In this document: in pieces, positions 34,030 to 43,747 of the stretch
How the letters are laid out: every line of letters starts with the position of its first letter
Position numbering within the stretch: position 1 is the stretch's first letter
Source of the DNA: Campanula takesimana
Lineage: Eukaryota; Streptophyta; Magnoliopsida; Asterales; Campanulaceae
Direction: 5' to 3'
Length of the DNA: 64,000 bases
Assembly (NCBI GenBank): GCA_026119855.1
Contig: JAOWBW010000182.1
Location: 474,297 to 538,296, forward strand
Position numbers and translations under genes: made by a program
The notes under the pieces: generated by a model
The model's input: only the letters and a program-made list of their open reading frames with translations
The model's database searches: none
Told to the model about the DNA's origin: nothing

Positions 34030-35640
34030 ACCTTCTATTCAAAGCCTAGCCTTAAACCTAGGTAATCGCACTCCCTCTAAACCCTAGTCCCAAACCTAGG
34101 TAATCGCCTTCTCTCTAAACCCTAGCCTCAAGCCTAGGTAGTCACCTTCTATCCGAAGCCTAGCCTTAAACCTAGGTAATCACATTCTCTCAACCTAGCC
34201 TCAAGCCTAGGTGGCCACATCCTCTACAAACCCTAGCCTCTAGCCTAGGAAGTCACATGCACTCTGAACCCTAGCCTCAAGCCTAGGTAATCACATCTTC
34301 CCAAACCCTAGCCTCAAGCCTAGGTAATCACATCTTCCCAAACCCTAGCCTCAAGCCTAGGTAGTCACATTCCCTCCAAACCCTAGCCTCAAGCCTAGGT
34401 AGTCGCATTCTCTCCAAACCCTAGCCCCAAGCCTAGGTAATTACATCCTTCCAAACCCTATCCTAAAGCCTAGGAAGTTACATCCTTCTTAAACCCTAGC
34501 CTCGATCCTAGGTAGCCACATCCTTCCTAAACCCTACCCTTGAGCCTAGGTAGTCACATTCCCTCCAAACTCTAGCCTCAAGCCTAGGTAGTTGATATTC
34601 TTTCCAAACCCTAGCCTCAAACCTAGGAAGTCGCGTTCTCCCCAAACCCTAGCCTCAAGCCTAAGTAGTCACATATCCTTAATCCTAGGAAACCGCAACA
34701 TCCTCTTTAACCCTAGCCCAAGTTCTAGGGAATTTCCAAAGCCCCGCATGCAACATCATTTCCAAATTCCCGAAACCCTAGTCTCGAAACCTAGGAAATT
34801 TACAATCTTAATCCCCCGTCTTATTGAACCCTAACCCAAAACCTAGGATACAATGCCCTGTCCAAAACTTAATCAACCCTAGCCTCAGGCCTAGGAAGCC
34901 GCATCCGCTCTAAACCCTAGCCTCGAGCCTAGGTAGTCGCATTCGCTCTAAACCCTAGCCTCGAGCCTAGGTACTCGCATTCCCTCCAAACCCTAGCCTC
35001 AAGCCTAGGTAGTCGCACTCTTTCTAAACCCTAGCCGCAGGGCCTAGGAGACTATATCCTCACTAAACTCTATCATCGAGCCTAGGATTTAACATTCCCT
35101 TCAAACCCTAGTCCTAGACCTAGGAAATTCCTTCACCTTAGTCTCAAAATATAGGAAGTTTACAGTCCTTAGCCTTAAAACCTAGCCTAAAGCCTAGGTT
35201 ACCACGAACATTTCCAAGCCATAGTCACCAATCCCGGAAAATGGTGAACCCTAACATCAAGCTTAGTGGACCTTCCACAAAAGCAATCCCTCTTCCCAAC
35301 GGTCCATGGTCTCAAGCCTAGGAAGTCACAACCTTTCCAACTCCTAGCCTTATGTCTAAAAGCCAACGCCTTTGCAACCTCTGAGCCTACCACAACTCCA
35401 AGCCCTAGCCTCCTAGACCTAGGAAATTCCTAAACCCTAGTCCCAAACCTAGGAGAGTCATGGTCCTTAAACACCAGTTTCCAAACCTTTGTTCGAAACC
35501 CTAACATCTAGGAAGTTCCCAAACCTCAACCTTTCCAAGCCCTAGCACTAAGCCTAGGATAGAATACTCTCCTCATGCTTAAATGAACTCCAATCCCTAG
35601 CCTGTAAGCCTAGGAAACCCACATTATCTCCAAGACATAA
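34030..35640 (+). repeat. 36-38 bp tandem repeat with AAACCCTAG in each unit
   Basis: About 30 units built on AAACCCTAGCCTCAAGCCTA then GG and a variable GTAGTCACATTCCCTC-like tail. Each has arms CCTAG and CTAGG around CCTCAAG and one AAACCCTA heptamer-plus (telo-box). The units are most regular between 34200 and 35050. Confidence 0.9.
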
Positions 35641-35900
35641 TCTAAAGCCCAAGAAGCCGTGACATCTTTGGCATCCCTATCTCAAGATTAGGAGATCACC
35701 ATCTTCCTTATTCCCTTTCCTTAAAAAGCCTTAGGTCCTACCTCTAGGCAACCAAGAAAAATGTCCCTTACCTAACACCTTGGTCTCAATGGCTCGTAGC
35801 CTCATTCCCTCCTAAATTAGGATAAGCGGAACCCAGATCATGTTTCCCATATTAGCAACTCCCCGAGAGTCCTTCACGTCTCCCTAAAGGTCATTTGCCC
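35641..35900 (+). other. Element C spacer
   Basis: Transition between two arrays; no gene seen. One ACTCCCCGAGAGTC word already appears near 35860. Confidence 0.4.
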
Positions 35901-35901
35901 T

Positions 35902-36064
35902 TGTGACTCACCAAAGAGTCCTTTGTGACTCCCCGAGAGTCTATCACCTTTGTGACTCCCTGAGAGTCCGTCACCCTTGTGACTCCCCGAGAGTCTATCA
36001 CCTTTGTGACTCCCCGAGAGTTCATCCCGTTTGCGACTTCATAACAATCCATCATCTTTGCCTC
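35902..36064 (+). repeat. 27-bp tandem repeat of GACTC-N5-GAGTC palindromes, about 6 copies
   Basis: The unit is TGTGACTCCCCGAGAGTC plus TATCACCTT. Each unit contains inverted arms GACTC and GAGTC five bases apart, the same design as the other arrays in element C. Confidence 0.85.
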
Positions 36065-36174
36065 CACATGCAAAATTTCAGTTTTACCCCTAGTACATTC
36101 CCCTTTGTTCATTTTAGGTGCCCTTAGCACTATTTTGACTGATATTCGTTACCTTTGGGAATGGAAATCCCCTT

Positions 36175-36541
36175 AAAATTTCCATTCTTCACCAAATATT
36201 TGCTTATGATTCGTATGATTACAGAGACTTCGGCGCCTCTATGTCATATGCATCCTAGATCGATCGTGATTGGCAGAGACCCGGGCGTTTCTAATTACGA
36301 GAGATCCAGCATCTATTATTTTAACGCGATCGGCAGAAACCCGGGCGTTTCTGATTGCGTTTAAAATTTCCAAACATTTGCTTAGGATTTGTATGATTAC
36401 AGAGACTTCGGCGCCTCTATGTCATACGCACCTTCGATCGATCGTGATTGGCAGAAACCCTGGCGTTTCTAATTGCGAGAGATCCAGCATCTATTACTTT
36501 AGCGCGATCGGCAGGAACCCGGGCGATCCTGATTGCGTTTA
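36175..36541 (+). repeat. Tandem duplication of an approximately 185-bp unit
   Basis: Two units (about 36175-36362 and 36363-36541). Each holds CAGAGACTTCGGCGCCTCT and two hairpin words of the form GCAGAAACCCGGGCGTTTCT, whose arms CAGAAAC and GTTTCTG pair perfectly in the best copy (about 36332-36352). Confidence 0.85.
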
Positions 36542-36675
36542 CCATTCCATCTTGGGATTATTTAGACGATGTAGTCTTTATTTTCATTGATTACGAATGT
36601 TCGTTCTTCATACAAGATAGTATCCGTAGGTTTGTTATCCACAGCAGAAGTTCGATGTCTCGTCTTTCCCCAATA

Positions 36676-36857
36676 GCTCCGAACTACGACCGGCTTGATT
36701 CCTTCGAGGATACGTAGGAAGCCTGAAAAGGTTCAGCCACCCGACCGCCTTGGTCATTTCCTATCCCCTCCGAACTACGACTGGCTTGATTCCTCCGAGG
36801 ATACGTAGGAAACCTGAAAAGGTTCAGCCACCCGACCGACATAGTCATCTCTCATCC
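36676..36857 (+). repeat. Tandem duplication of an approximately 91-bp unit with two stem-loops
   Basis: Each unit contains GAACTACG...GGATACGTAGGAA (arms CTACG/CGTAG) followed by CTGAAAAGGTTCAG (arms CTGAA/TTCAG, 4-nt loop). A third, partial copy is at 38441-38479 just before the 3' LTR, with CTGCCAAGGTTCAG. Confidence 0.85.
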
Positions 36858-36930
36858 CCAGCAATTACATTTTCCCCGGCACATGTCTCCCCAGCAAGTC
36901 ACAATTTCTCCCCAAGCGGAAGGCATTGGT

Positions 36931-38392
36931 TGTTGGGTTTCGTAATCACATGCGCAGCGGAATTAAGCATTTAAAATTTAATGAAACCCAAAGCCCATAG
37001 ATCCATTCATATGATTAAGTCAAATACAACAATATGAATACTAGAATACTAACCCTTGATGCCTTTGATTTTGCAACCTTGAATTCGATAGAGACTTGAA
37101 AACTTGATCACGATCATAGTAATAATCACGAACTTTGAAGATGATAAGTTTCACCCTCTAGCGGTATCCACACCACGAACGAATATCAAGAACACTTGAT
37201 CTTGGTTGCTAGACCGAATTATGAAACACGTTTTCATAATTAAATATGAACTATATGGAATTTTCTTTGTGTATAATTTTGTTCTTCAATCTAGGATTTC
37301 TTAGAACAAAATAAAACCCTCTCAAACTCTTTGGAGGCTTGCACAAACATTAGGTCTGAGTTATGGCCGAATTCTGATGTTTATACACAAGTAAGACCTA
37401 TTCCAAATAGGAAACTTGTGTTAACACCCGTCCAAAATTCGATTCCGAGTCAAATTAGGAATCTGCCCCCGACAACACTGTGCGGCCGCCCAAACTTAGG
37501 TGTGCGGCCGCCCAAGTTCTTGTGCGGTCGCCCAGCCTATTTGGGCGGTCGCCCAAAGGCCCAGAAAAATCCAATTTTTCCAAATTTCCAATATAGTCCT
37601 TATTTAGGATTCGTTCTATTGTGTGTGACCCTCTAGGATTATACTAAGTTGGCAATGGGTTCAAACATGAAACCATAAGATATGATTAGGTTCTAGCAAA
37701 CCGTCATACCTACCCAAATAGTATAACTAGATACAAGTTCGCATTCCTTTTAGAACATGTCATAATCCCTTTGTCCACGATGTCATTGAACACAAGTCAT
37801 GGTCAACAAGTCAACTTGTATTGTTCAATACTTTCTCGATTCCGAATATGTTGATAATCCAAATGACATTGATCCAATCAATCCATTTGAGTTTGGCCAA
37901 ACATTTCATCAACATCATTCCTTCGAGGGGCCCAAGCTTGACATCTCTCCGAAGAGGGACAAATCCATTTAGCTTATTATTCTTCCCTACGTGAATCCGA
38001 TTATGCCAATCATACCCTTTATAACTACCGTGTTAAGGTAGCGTTTGAATATGTCAAACATAATGTTCATCAAGTGGAAGACTATAATAACTTCATGTCT
38101 AAGGATTCAAATGACATAACTAATATGAGATTTATATATGACATCGACCATGACATAAATCTCATACCGCGGGTCATGTCCAGTACCTTGTTCCAAACAA
38201 GTACCTATAAATCTAACATGATCATCCCATAATTATTTAGCCTTTATACTAGTGCTTAACAAGCTCTAGGGACGGAGATTATTATAAGCAAACACGAGCC
38301 ATAATAATAATCTTATTATCTCTTTATCATTATGAATAAAATGATAACTTACACAACGTTTAACAAACGTGCCTAGGGCACCAACACCAACA
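36931..38392 (-). mobile_element. Solo LTR of a copia-type element (inverted)
   Basis: 1462 bp, TGTTGG...CCAACA, flanked by TTGGT on both sides (36926-36930 and 38393-38397). Read on the minus strand it starts TGTTGGTGTTGGTGCCCTAG and ends CGCTGCGCATGTGATTACG then AAACCCAACA, which resembles the 3' end of plant copia LTRs. No internal region or partner LTR. It contains four GCGGCCGCCCA/GCGGTCGCCCA words at 37480-37560. Confidence 0.8.
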
Positions 38393-38567
38393 TTGGTCCC
38401 ATCAGAGGACAATCATTCACAATTTCCCCATCAGATTTGAAATACGAGGATACGTAGGTCGCCTGCCAAGGTTCAGCCGTTCCCTTACCTTTCCTCTGTT
38501 TTGAAACTCATGTTTCAGAACGGTTCCTATTTTTATCGTCGACCCTCCATTGCCTTGCAAGAAGCGT

Positions 38568-38581
38568 CGCCGAGGGGCTAC
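38568..38581 (+). other. Element C polypurine tract
   Basis: CGCCGAGGGGCTAC directly before the 3' LTR. A short purine run with a pyrimidine interruption, similar in position to that of Tat-type elements. Confidence 0.55.
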
Positions 38582-39724
38582 TGTTAGTACCCGATCTGAA
38601 AATGAGTTTATTAGGGATTTCCCAAATACACAAGGACTTTATAGGAATTACAAACCTTGCAAAGACTTGTCCCGGATTCCCAAAATATACCTCATTGTTC
38701 TAGAACATCTTAAAGATGGCCAAAATAGGGTTTCCATAAAACATGCAAAACCCTAGCTTAATAATTAAGTCATCCAGGAATGATGGCCACGCGGCCACAT
38801 TCGCCCAAGCTCCAACCTTGGCCACGCGGCCAACATCGCCGCCGCCCTCCATCTTGGCCACGCGGCCACATCCGCCCCGGATGATCTGGACCGTCAGATC
38901 TCTCCATCAGTTTCCTATTTAAAGACCTCCCTTGCCTCATAATTGGGGGATCCGAATTTTAGAGCTCACAAGTGACGATTTTGCTCCCAAATCAAGTCAT
39001 TCAAGCTTCCGAAAACACTCTCAAGAATCCCAAGAAGATCCAAGGTTATTTCTTGCCAACAAAGGTAAGTTTTCTAACTTTTTCTTCATGTTCTTGCCAT
39101 ATTATTAATTTAGATCCATAATATTCATATTCTTAATATGTTTATTCATGTGTTCTTCATAATATTCATGTTCCTAACATCTTTATTCATATTTTCTTCA
39201 TGACATTCATATGTTCATAAGATGTTCTTCGCATGTTCTTCATGTTCATAGATTAAAACCTTATTTATGATATATTTAGGGTTGTGATCATCATGTTTAC
39301 ATGTTATTTCATAGCCGATGATGATCTAGGGTTCATCAACCCGAACATGATCTAGGAACTACTTCTAAACCCTAATCTTTAGGTAATTTCCCCCATCATT
39401 ATGTATGATCTCGATTCTTCTGCCTATTCTAAATTCTTCTCGAACTACGCTGACCTGAGCTTCTCACATTAAGAGGAACGTAGGCAATCTTCGGATCCGG
39501 TCTCAATCACTAACACACTACATACACTGCATCATGATAGAAAGACCGATCAATTCGGGCAATAGGAGTGATAACGTGAATATTCTTCTCTTGTTGTAAT
39601 TTGACCCCCGAACCCATTAAACATGCTTTTTCTCAAAGTTTTAGCTATAATTAAAACGGCGTGGCGACTCTCATAATTTTAATGTTGCAATGAATATTCT
39701 CAAATTCAAACACACGTATTCACA
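38582..39724 (+). repeat. Element C 3' LTR
   Basis: 1143 bp, same length as the 5' LTR. Contains the three TGGCCACGCGGCCA copies and the CTACG...CGTAG motif at 39442-39484. Confidence 0.95.
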
Positions 39725-39729
39725 GGTGG

Positions 39730-40432
39730 CACTTCGAGAGGAAGTTATTGAATTGAAGACTGATCAGGCCGCTTTAAAGCGAGATGTTACCGCACTTCCC
39801 TCCGAAATGATTTCGACCATTAAGGGGGAGAGTATTGTGTTAAAAAAGGCTGTGAAAGACATTCTTGATGGAACAACCGGCTAACACTTGCTGCATTGAA
39901 TGAAGGTCTCAGAAAGCAAACTGAGTACATCAGCAATAGTGTTGTTAGGGGTGTTGTTGAGGGAGCAAGCAAAGAATTGTCCAAAGCAATGAATCATGAT
40001 AAGCTAGAAATGGAGAAAGAGCTTGAGAAGATGCAGAAGTGGATCAAGGAGGAGATTATAGTACATACCAATGCCGCACTTATGTCCGTCGCTGACAAAT
40101 TCACTCCCAAAATTGCAGCTATGACCGAAGCCATGAAAGTTAAAACCAACCGCATTGAGGTCAACAATATAAGGATTGAAAGCCAGTCTACCCAGATTGA
40201 TCTTCTTTCCAGCAGAGTTAATACGGCTTTGACTCGTCTTATCCGCGCAGATAATCAAGCTGGAAACCAGCTAACAGAGGCAGGTCACGGCAATGTGCAT
40301 TCTCAAGGTGAAGAAGAGGAAGAAGATGGAGTCACTGCTCCAGTCATGATTCCAGGATTGAATATCCCAGGCTACCACTTTCCTCTTGCCGCAAAATTCA
40401 TTGAAGACCTTATCGACATTGACCACATTTGA
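39730..40432 (+). pseudogene. Element A ORF3, 3' part (coiled coil)
   Basis: Removing element C and one GGTGG copy joins 13023 to 39730 in frame (SSMV then ALREEVIELK). This segment is a Leu/Lys/Glu coiled coil to about 39880, where a one-base loss produces TAA; the +1 frame then continues (LTLAALNEGLRKQTEYI ...) through more coiled coil and an acidic EEEEED run to the natural stop at 40430-40432. It ends GYHFPLAAKFIEDLIDIDHI. It confirms where C inserted and how long the ORF was. Confidence 0.8.
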
Positions 40433-40833
40433 TCTGACCGCTTGTGGTCATGAAAATTTGATGTTTAAAAACAATCTTACTTTTATGTCTTTATTTTGGG
40501 TTTGTAACCTGACATTAATTCCTCTTTTGTTTGATTTCACTCCTATGCTTTAATGATTATTGTTTTGGAGTATGTTGTGATTGTGTTTATGCATTCCTAT
40601 CCTTTATTGTTTACATATCTTGAAATGTTTCAATTGTTATTTCTATCTTCTAGGATTAGTAAATTTGTTTTTTCTTTTTAGGATGGAAGAAATCTATTAC
40701 ATTGGCGTAGAGTGTGCATTAACTTGGGACATGATATTAATAAAAGGCTTATTCTTGAAAACATGTTTTTATCAAGTACAATGAATTAGCCTTTGTTATA
40801 GTAGGTAATGGTCTCAATCAAATAGGGGGAGAT
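40433..40833 (+). other. Element A 3' untranslated region and polypurine tract
   Basis: AT-rich 3' region ending in the purine tract AAATAGGGGGAGAT (40820-40833). No gene. Confidence 0.7.
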
Positions 40834-42361
40834 TGTTGGGTATGCTTATTATATACCACTCCTATTACCTTAATTTGATTGATCCCATAACCTTATTTTA
40901 CTCTTTGTGGACTTTAGGATATATTGTAAGAAGTACTTGTGCTTCATTTAAAAGAGTCCACTTTATAGTTGAATAGGCTTAGCAAATTAGGACCCTCAAT
41001 TTTTTCTAAGTCTGGAGATATGAGGTAAGGCCCTTGCCTACCGCATGACCAAGGTTACCTCATGCTGTCTACCTTGCCGCATGATGTCTACCGCATGTCT
41101 CATCCTACCGCATGAAACCTTGGTTGAAGAAAACTCAAGTTGGTTCAAACTTAACCATAGTCACACTTGTGTCCAAAACCTTGGTTAGTATAGAACGTTG
41201 CAAATTCAAATTTCAAATTTGAACTCAACTGTCGTCATAGTACAGTTGGACCACCATGACTCTGCAACAAAAGGACAACTCAGACTGAGCTCCAATTAGA
41301 ATTCAACAGCTCATTGTCCTCCAAACTTATCCTCCAAGAATTCAAACGGCTAGTTTCTCCATCAAGGCTATAAATAGTCCTTGTGTTCTTCATTGAACTC
41401 ACGCTGAGATTCTAAGAGAAAAATTGCTGTTGAAATTCTTGGTGATTGAAGATCATATTCAAGATTTCCAGAATCCTTCGAATCTTCAAGCACTCAACCT
41501 TCAAGTCTTCAACAAGTCTCCAGCAACCTTCAAAGATCAAATCTCAAGCCTCTTCACACAAGTTTCATTACGCTCTAAAATCATATAGATTCCAAAGAGC
41601 TTTTGATTCTTTCACACACACTCACCCCGATTGATCAATCACATAGATTGAATCATTAGGGATACACTGGTCTAAGTCTAGGATTGTTCTTCATAGAAAT
41701 AGGTGTTGATTCAAATACTTCATCTCTGTAATCTGTACGCAAGTGAATCAAATATATACCTCATTCAAAATCCAAGACTGGCCATCTTGGTAAAGGACGT
41801 AGATCTTTTAACAGATCGAACATTTCCAAATCATTGTGTTCTTTACTTACTGCACTTTACATTTTTGCAAATTTACTTTAAGTCTTGTTCATCTTGTTCC
41901 TATTGTTCTTCACTTGTTCATATTAATCTTGTTTGTCTTTTTAGTGTTTGATCTTTCAGATTTAAGAACAATTGTGAATTGTGTTTGTTTGTCTACCTCA
42001 TTGCCTAAGTTAAAATTTGACTAACTTATCATTTGCCAAAAATCTCTAAGACACAAGTTTTCAATCTCTCAACCTACCTCACTCAAACCGACCGCACTCT
42101 CACCGACCGCATTCTTAACCTACCGCACTCTTTGCCTACCGCATTGAACTTATCAAAAACTACTCTAAACTTGTTTCAACGAAAACTTCCGCTGTGCATT
42201 TTATACTTGACCGCGTGGTATTTCATCTACCGCAAAATTCAAGTGTAAGCATAAAGGTTGAATTTTGAAAAGGGGTTGGAATTTTAAATAGGCTATTCAA
42301 CCCCCCCCCCCCCCCCCTTCTAGCCTCTTCTCATAACCTTGTTGTGTCTCTGTGACCAACA
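40834..42361 (+). repeat. Element A 3' LTR
   Basis: 1528 bp, partner of 2454-3983. Near its end it carries a run of about 19 C residues where the 5' copy has 7. Confidence 0.95.
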
Positions 42362-42366
42362 CCCAT

Positions 42367-42740
42367 CCTTTTCAAGTCCAGCTAATGAAAAAGGATATGT
42401 TGAGCAATCAAACCAGACATGGTACATCTTCTAAAACATTTTAACATCCAAAATTAGCGATTTGCATTCAAATCAACTGGATTTATATGAAGATTTTTCC
42501 GGGGCGCATATCAAGGTGACAATAGAAAATATAAAGTATTTGGACAACTGTCAGATGTCTAGGCACCTAGTTCCTTGCCAAAATGTCTCGACTATTAGTT
42601 ACCTTCTATTCAAACTTTTTAAGCATATGAACACTTGCTTCACTAGTCATGCTTTGTTTAAGCCTAAAATGTAGAAATGAGAAGAACTTTTTGGGACAAT
42701 GATAAATGAGAAGATCATTTTGGGACGGAGGGAGTATATG

Positions 42741-42771
<31 letters not shown>

Positions 42772-43380
42772 AATGCAAGACTGAGGCGCCTCAGTGTCCA
42801 CTTGCAATGCCTGCAGAGTTCCAATACCTACAAGCTTTCCAACAAGTCGTAAGGCCATGGACTAGACAACAATATCCAAGTGAATAGTTGGTAAAACAGA
42901 AAAAAATTATTCCTAATCATCTGAGTCCAAAACACATGGAAAATCATATCTAACTTCTCAATCACACACCTCTTCTTCTAATGGCAACATATGGAAAAAA
43001 TTACGAACCAATGATACAAATCTTCACCTGATAATCAAAAACAAAGATTTTTGAGTAGTCAAATAATGAAACAACACTTGATAGTAGTTTTGGCTCAAAC
43101 ACTTTTACACTTCCTTTGTCCGAAAATGATTGTCCCATTTCCGCTTTCTATTATTTGTCCAAGAAAGTTAGCCCCATTTAACCTTAGAATGTTTGAAAAG
43201 TAGGACTACTAAATGGCAGTTTGCGAACTTACAATCCATACAACATTATCTGACTTGTGTATATGGAGTAAAAGAAATCCAATTCACGTGATCAGTATTT
43301 TGAATTTTTGATTGATTATCTGAAATGATTAAAAATCGTATTTAGGATTATTTATGATTTGTGTTGTTAATGTCATCAAT
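42367..43380. other. No gene; MITE remnants
   Basis: Right flank of element A. It has one Stowaway end (GGGACGGAGGGAGTA, about 42721-42736) without a visible partner, a poly-A run, a 16-bp perfect palindrome ACTGAGGCGCCTCAGT at 42780-42795, and a second MITE-like end near 43109 (CTTCCTTTGTCCGAAAATG). Confidence 0.5.
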
Positions 43381-43462
43381 GTGGACGTGCCGGAGTGGTT
43401 ATCGGGCATGACTAGAAATCATGTGGGCTTTGCCCGCGCAGGTTCGAATCCTGCCGTCCACG
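43381..43462 (+). tRNA. tRNA-Ser(AGA)
   Basis: 82 nt. The acceptor arms GTGGACG (43381-43387) and CGTCCAC (43455-43461) pair, and the discriminator is G. The anticodon stem CATGA/TCATG encloses loop CTAGAAA with anticodon AGA at 43414-43416. A long variable arm (TGGGCTTTGCCCG) marks a type II tRNA, and the T-loop is GGTTCGAATCC. No intron. TTTTT at 43463-43467 is the Pol III terminator. The 3' CCA is not encoded, as expected for a nuclear gene. Confidence 0.97.
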
Positions 43463-43637
43463 TTTTTGTTCAGTCATATGGGGCTTAAAGAGAATGGAAG
43501 TAAGGTATACTTTTGTTCTAAAGAGATTGAGGAGCAGAAGATTCAATGGCTTGTTCCTTGAGAAAAGAAGACTTTTAACTCATTAAAAAGACAACAATAT
43601 CCTTTACTTCACCTTATCATCAACCCATAATCCCAAC

Positions 43638-43645
43638 TATATAAA
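43638..43645 (+). promoter_or_regulatory. TATA box of the HVA22-like gene
   Basis: TATATAAA 103 bp before the ATG. With a start site about 30 bp downstream this gives a 5' UTR of roughly 70-75 nt. Confidence 0.65.
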
Positions 43646-43747
43646 CTTTCACACCCACACCTTACATTTCAGACATCTTCTTCATCTCTTTTTGCTAATT
43701 GAATTTGCCCCAAAAGACGGTTAGAAATTTCATTCCAAAACAGAGAT

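Larger units (their letters stand above)
13024..39724 (+). mobile_element. Element C: non-autonomous Tat/Ogre-like gypsy retrotransposon (TR-GAG-like)
   Basis: Inserted in ORF3 of element A with TSD GGTGG (13019-13023 and 39725-39729). The two LTRs are 1143 bp each, start TGTTAG and end TTCACA. The primer site TGGCGACTCTGCTGGGGA matches the tRNA-Arg type used by Ogre/Tat elements. The only protein-coding part is a short Gag C-terminal region (16832-17488); no protease, RT or integrase was found in 14167-18038, 31256-36925 or 38398-38581. The rest is arrays of tandem repeats. Without element B and the solo LTR it would be about 12 kb. It would need proteins in trans. About 15 mismatches between its LTRs were noticed by eye. 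The lineage call rests on the primer site, the Gag motif and the recurring CTACG...CGTAGG motif. Confidence 0.85.
2454..42361 (+). mobile_element. Element A: Sirevirus-like Ty1/copia LTR retrotransposon, split by nested elements
   Basis: The outermost element. The LTRs (2454-3983 and 40834-42361) start TGTTGG and end CCAACA, and the 5-bp duplication CCCAT lies at 2449-2453 and 42362-42366. A tRNA-iMet-type primer site follows the left LTR and a GGGGGAGAT purine tract precedes the right one. Gene order is gag, protease-integrase-RT-RNase H (copia order), then a third ORF, which with the long LTRs points to the Sirevirus lineage. With the insertion at 13024-39724 removed the element would be about 13.2 kb. 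By eye the LTRs differ at roughly two dozen sites plus a 14-nt indel and a longer C-run in the 3' copy, more than the LTR pairs of the nested elements, as expected for the oldest layer. Pol carries frameshifts, so it is not autonomous now. Confidence 0.95.

Noticed and set aside
34030..35640. Interstitial telomere array
   Set aside because: AAACCCTA occurs once per 36-38 bp unit, not as head-to-tail heptamers.
35902..36064. CRISPR-like array
   Set aside because: Plant nuclear DNA; simple 27-bp tandem repeats without unique spacers.
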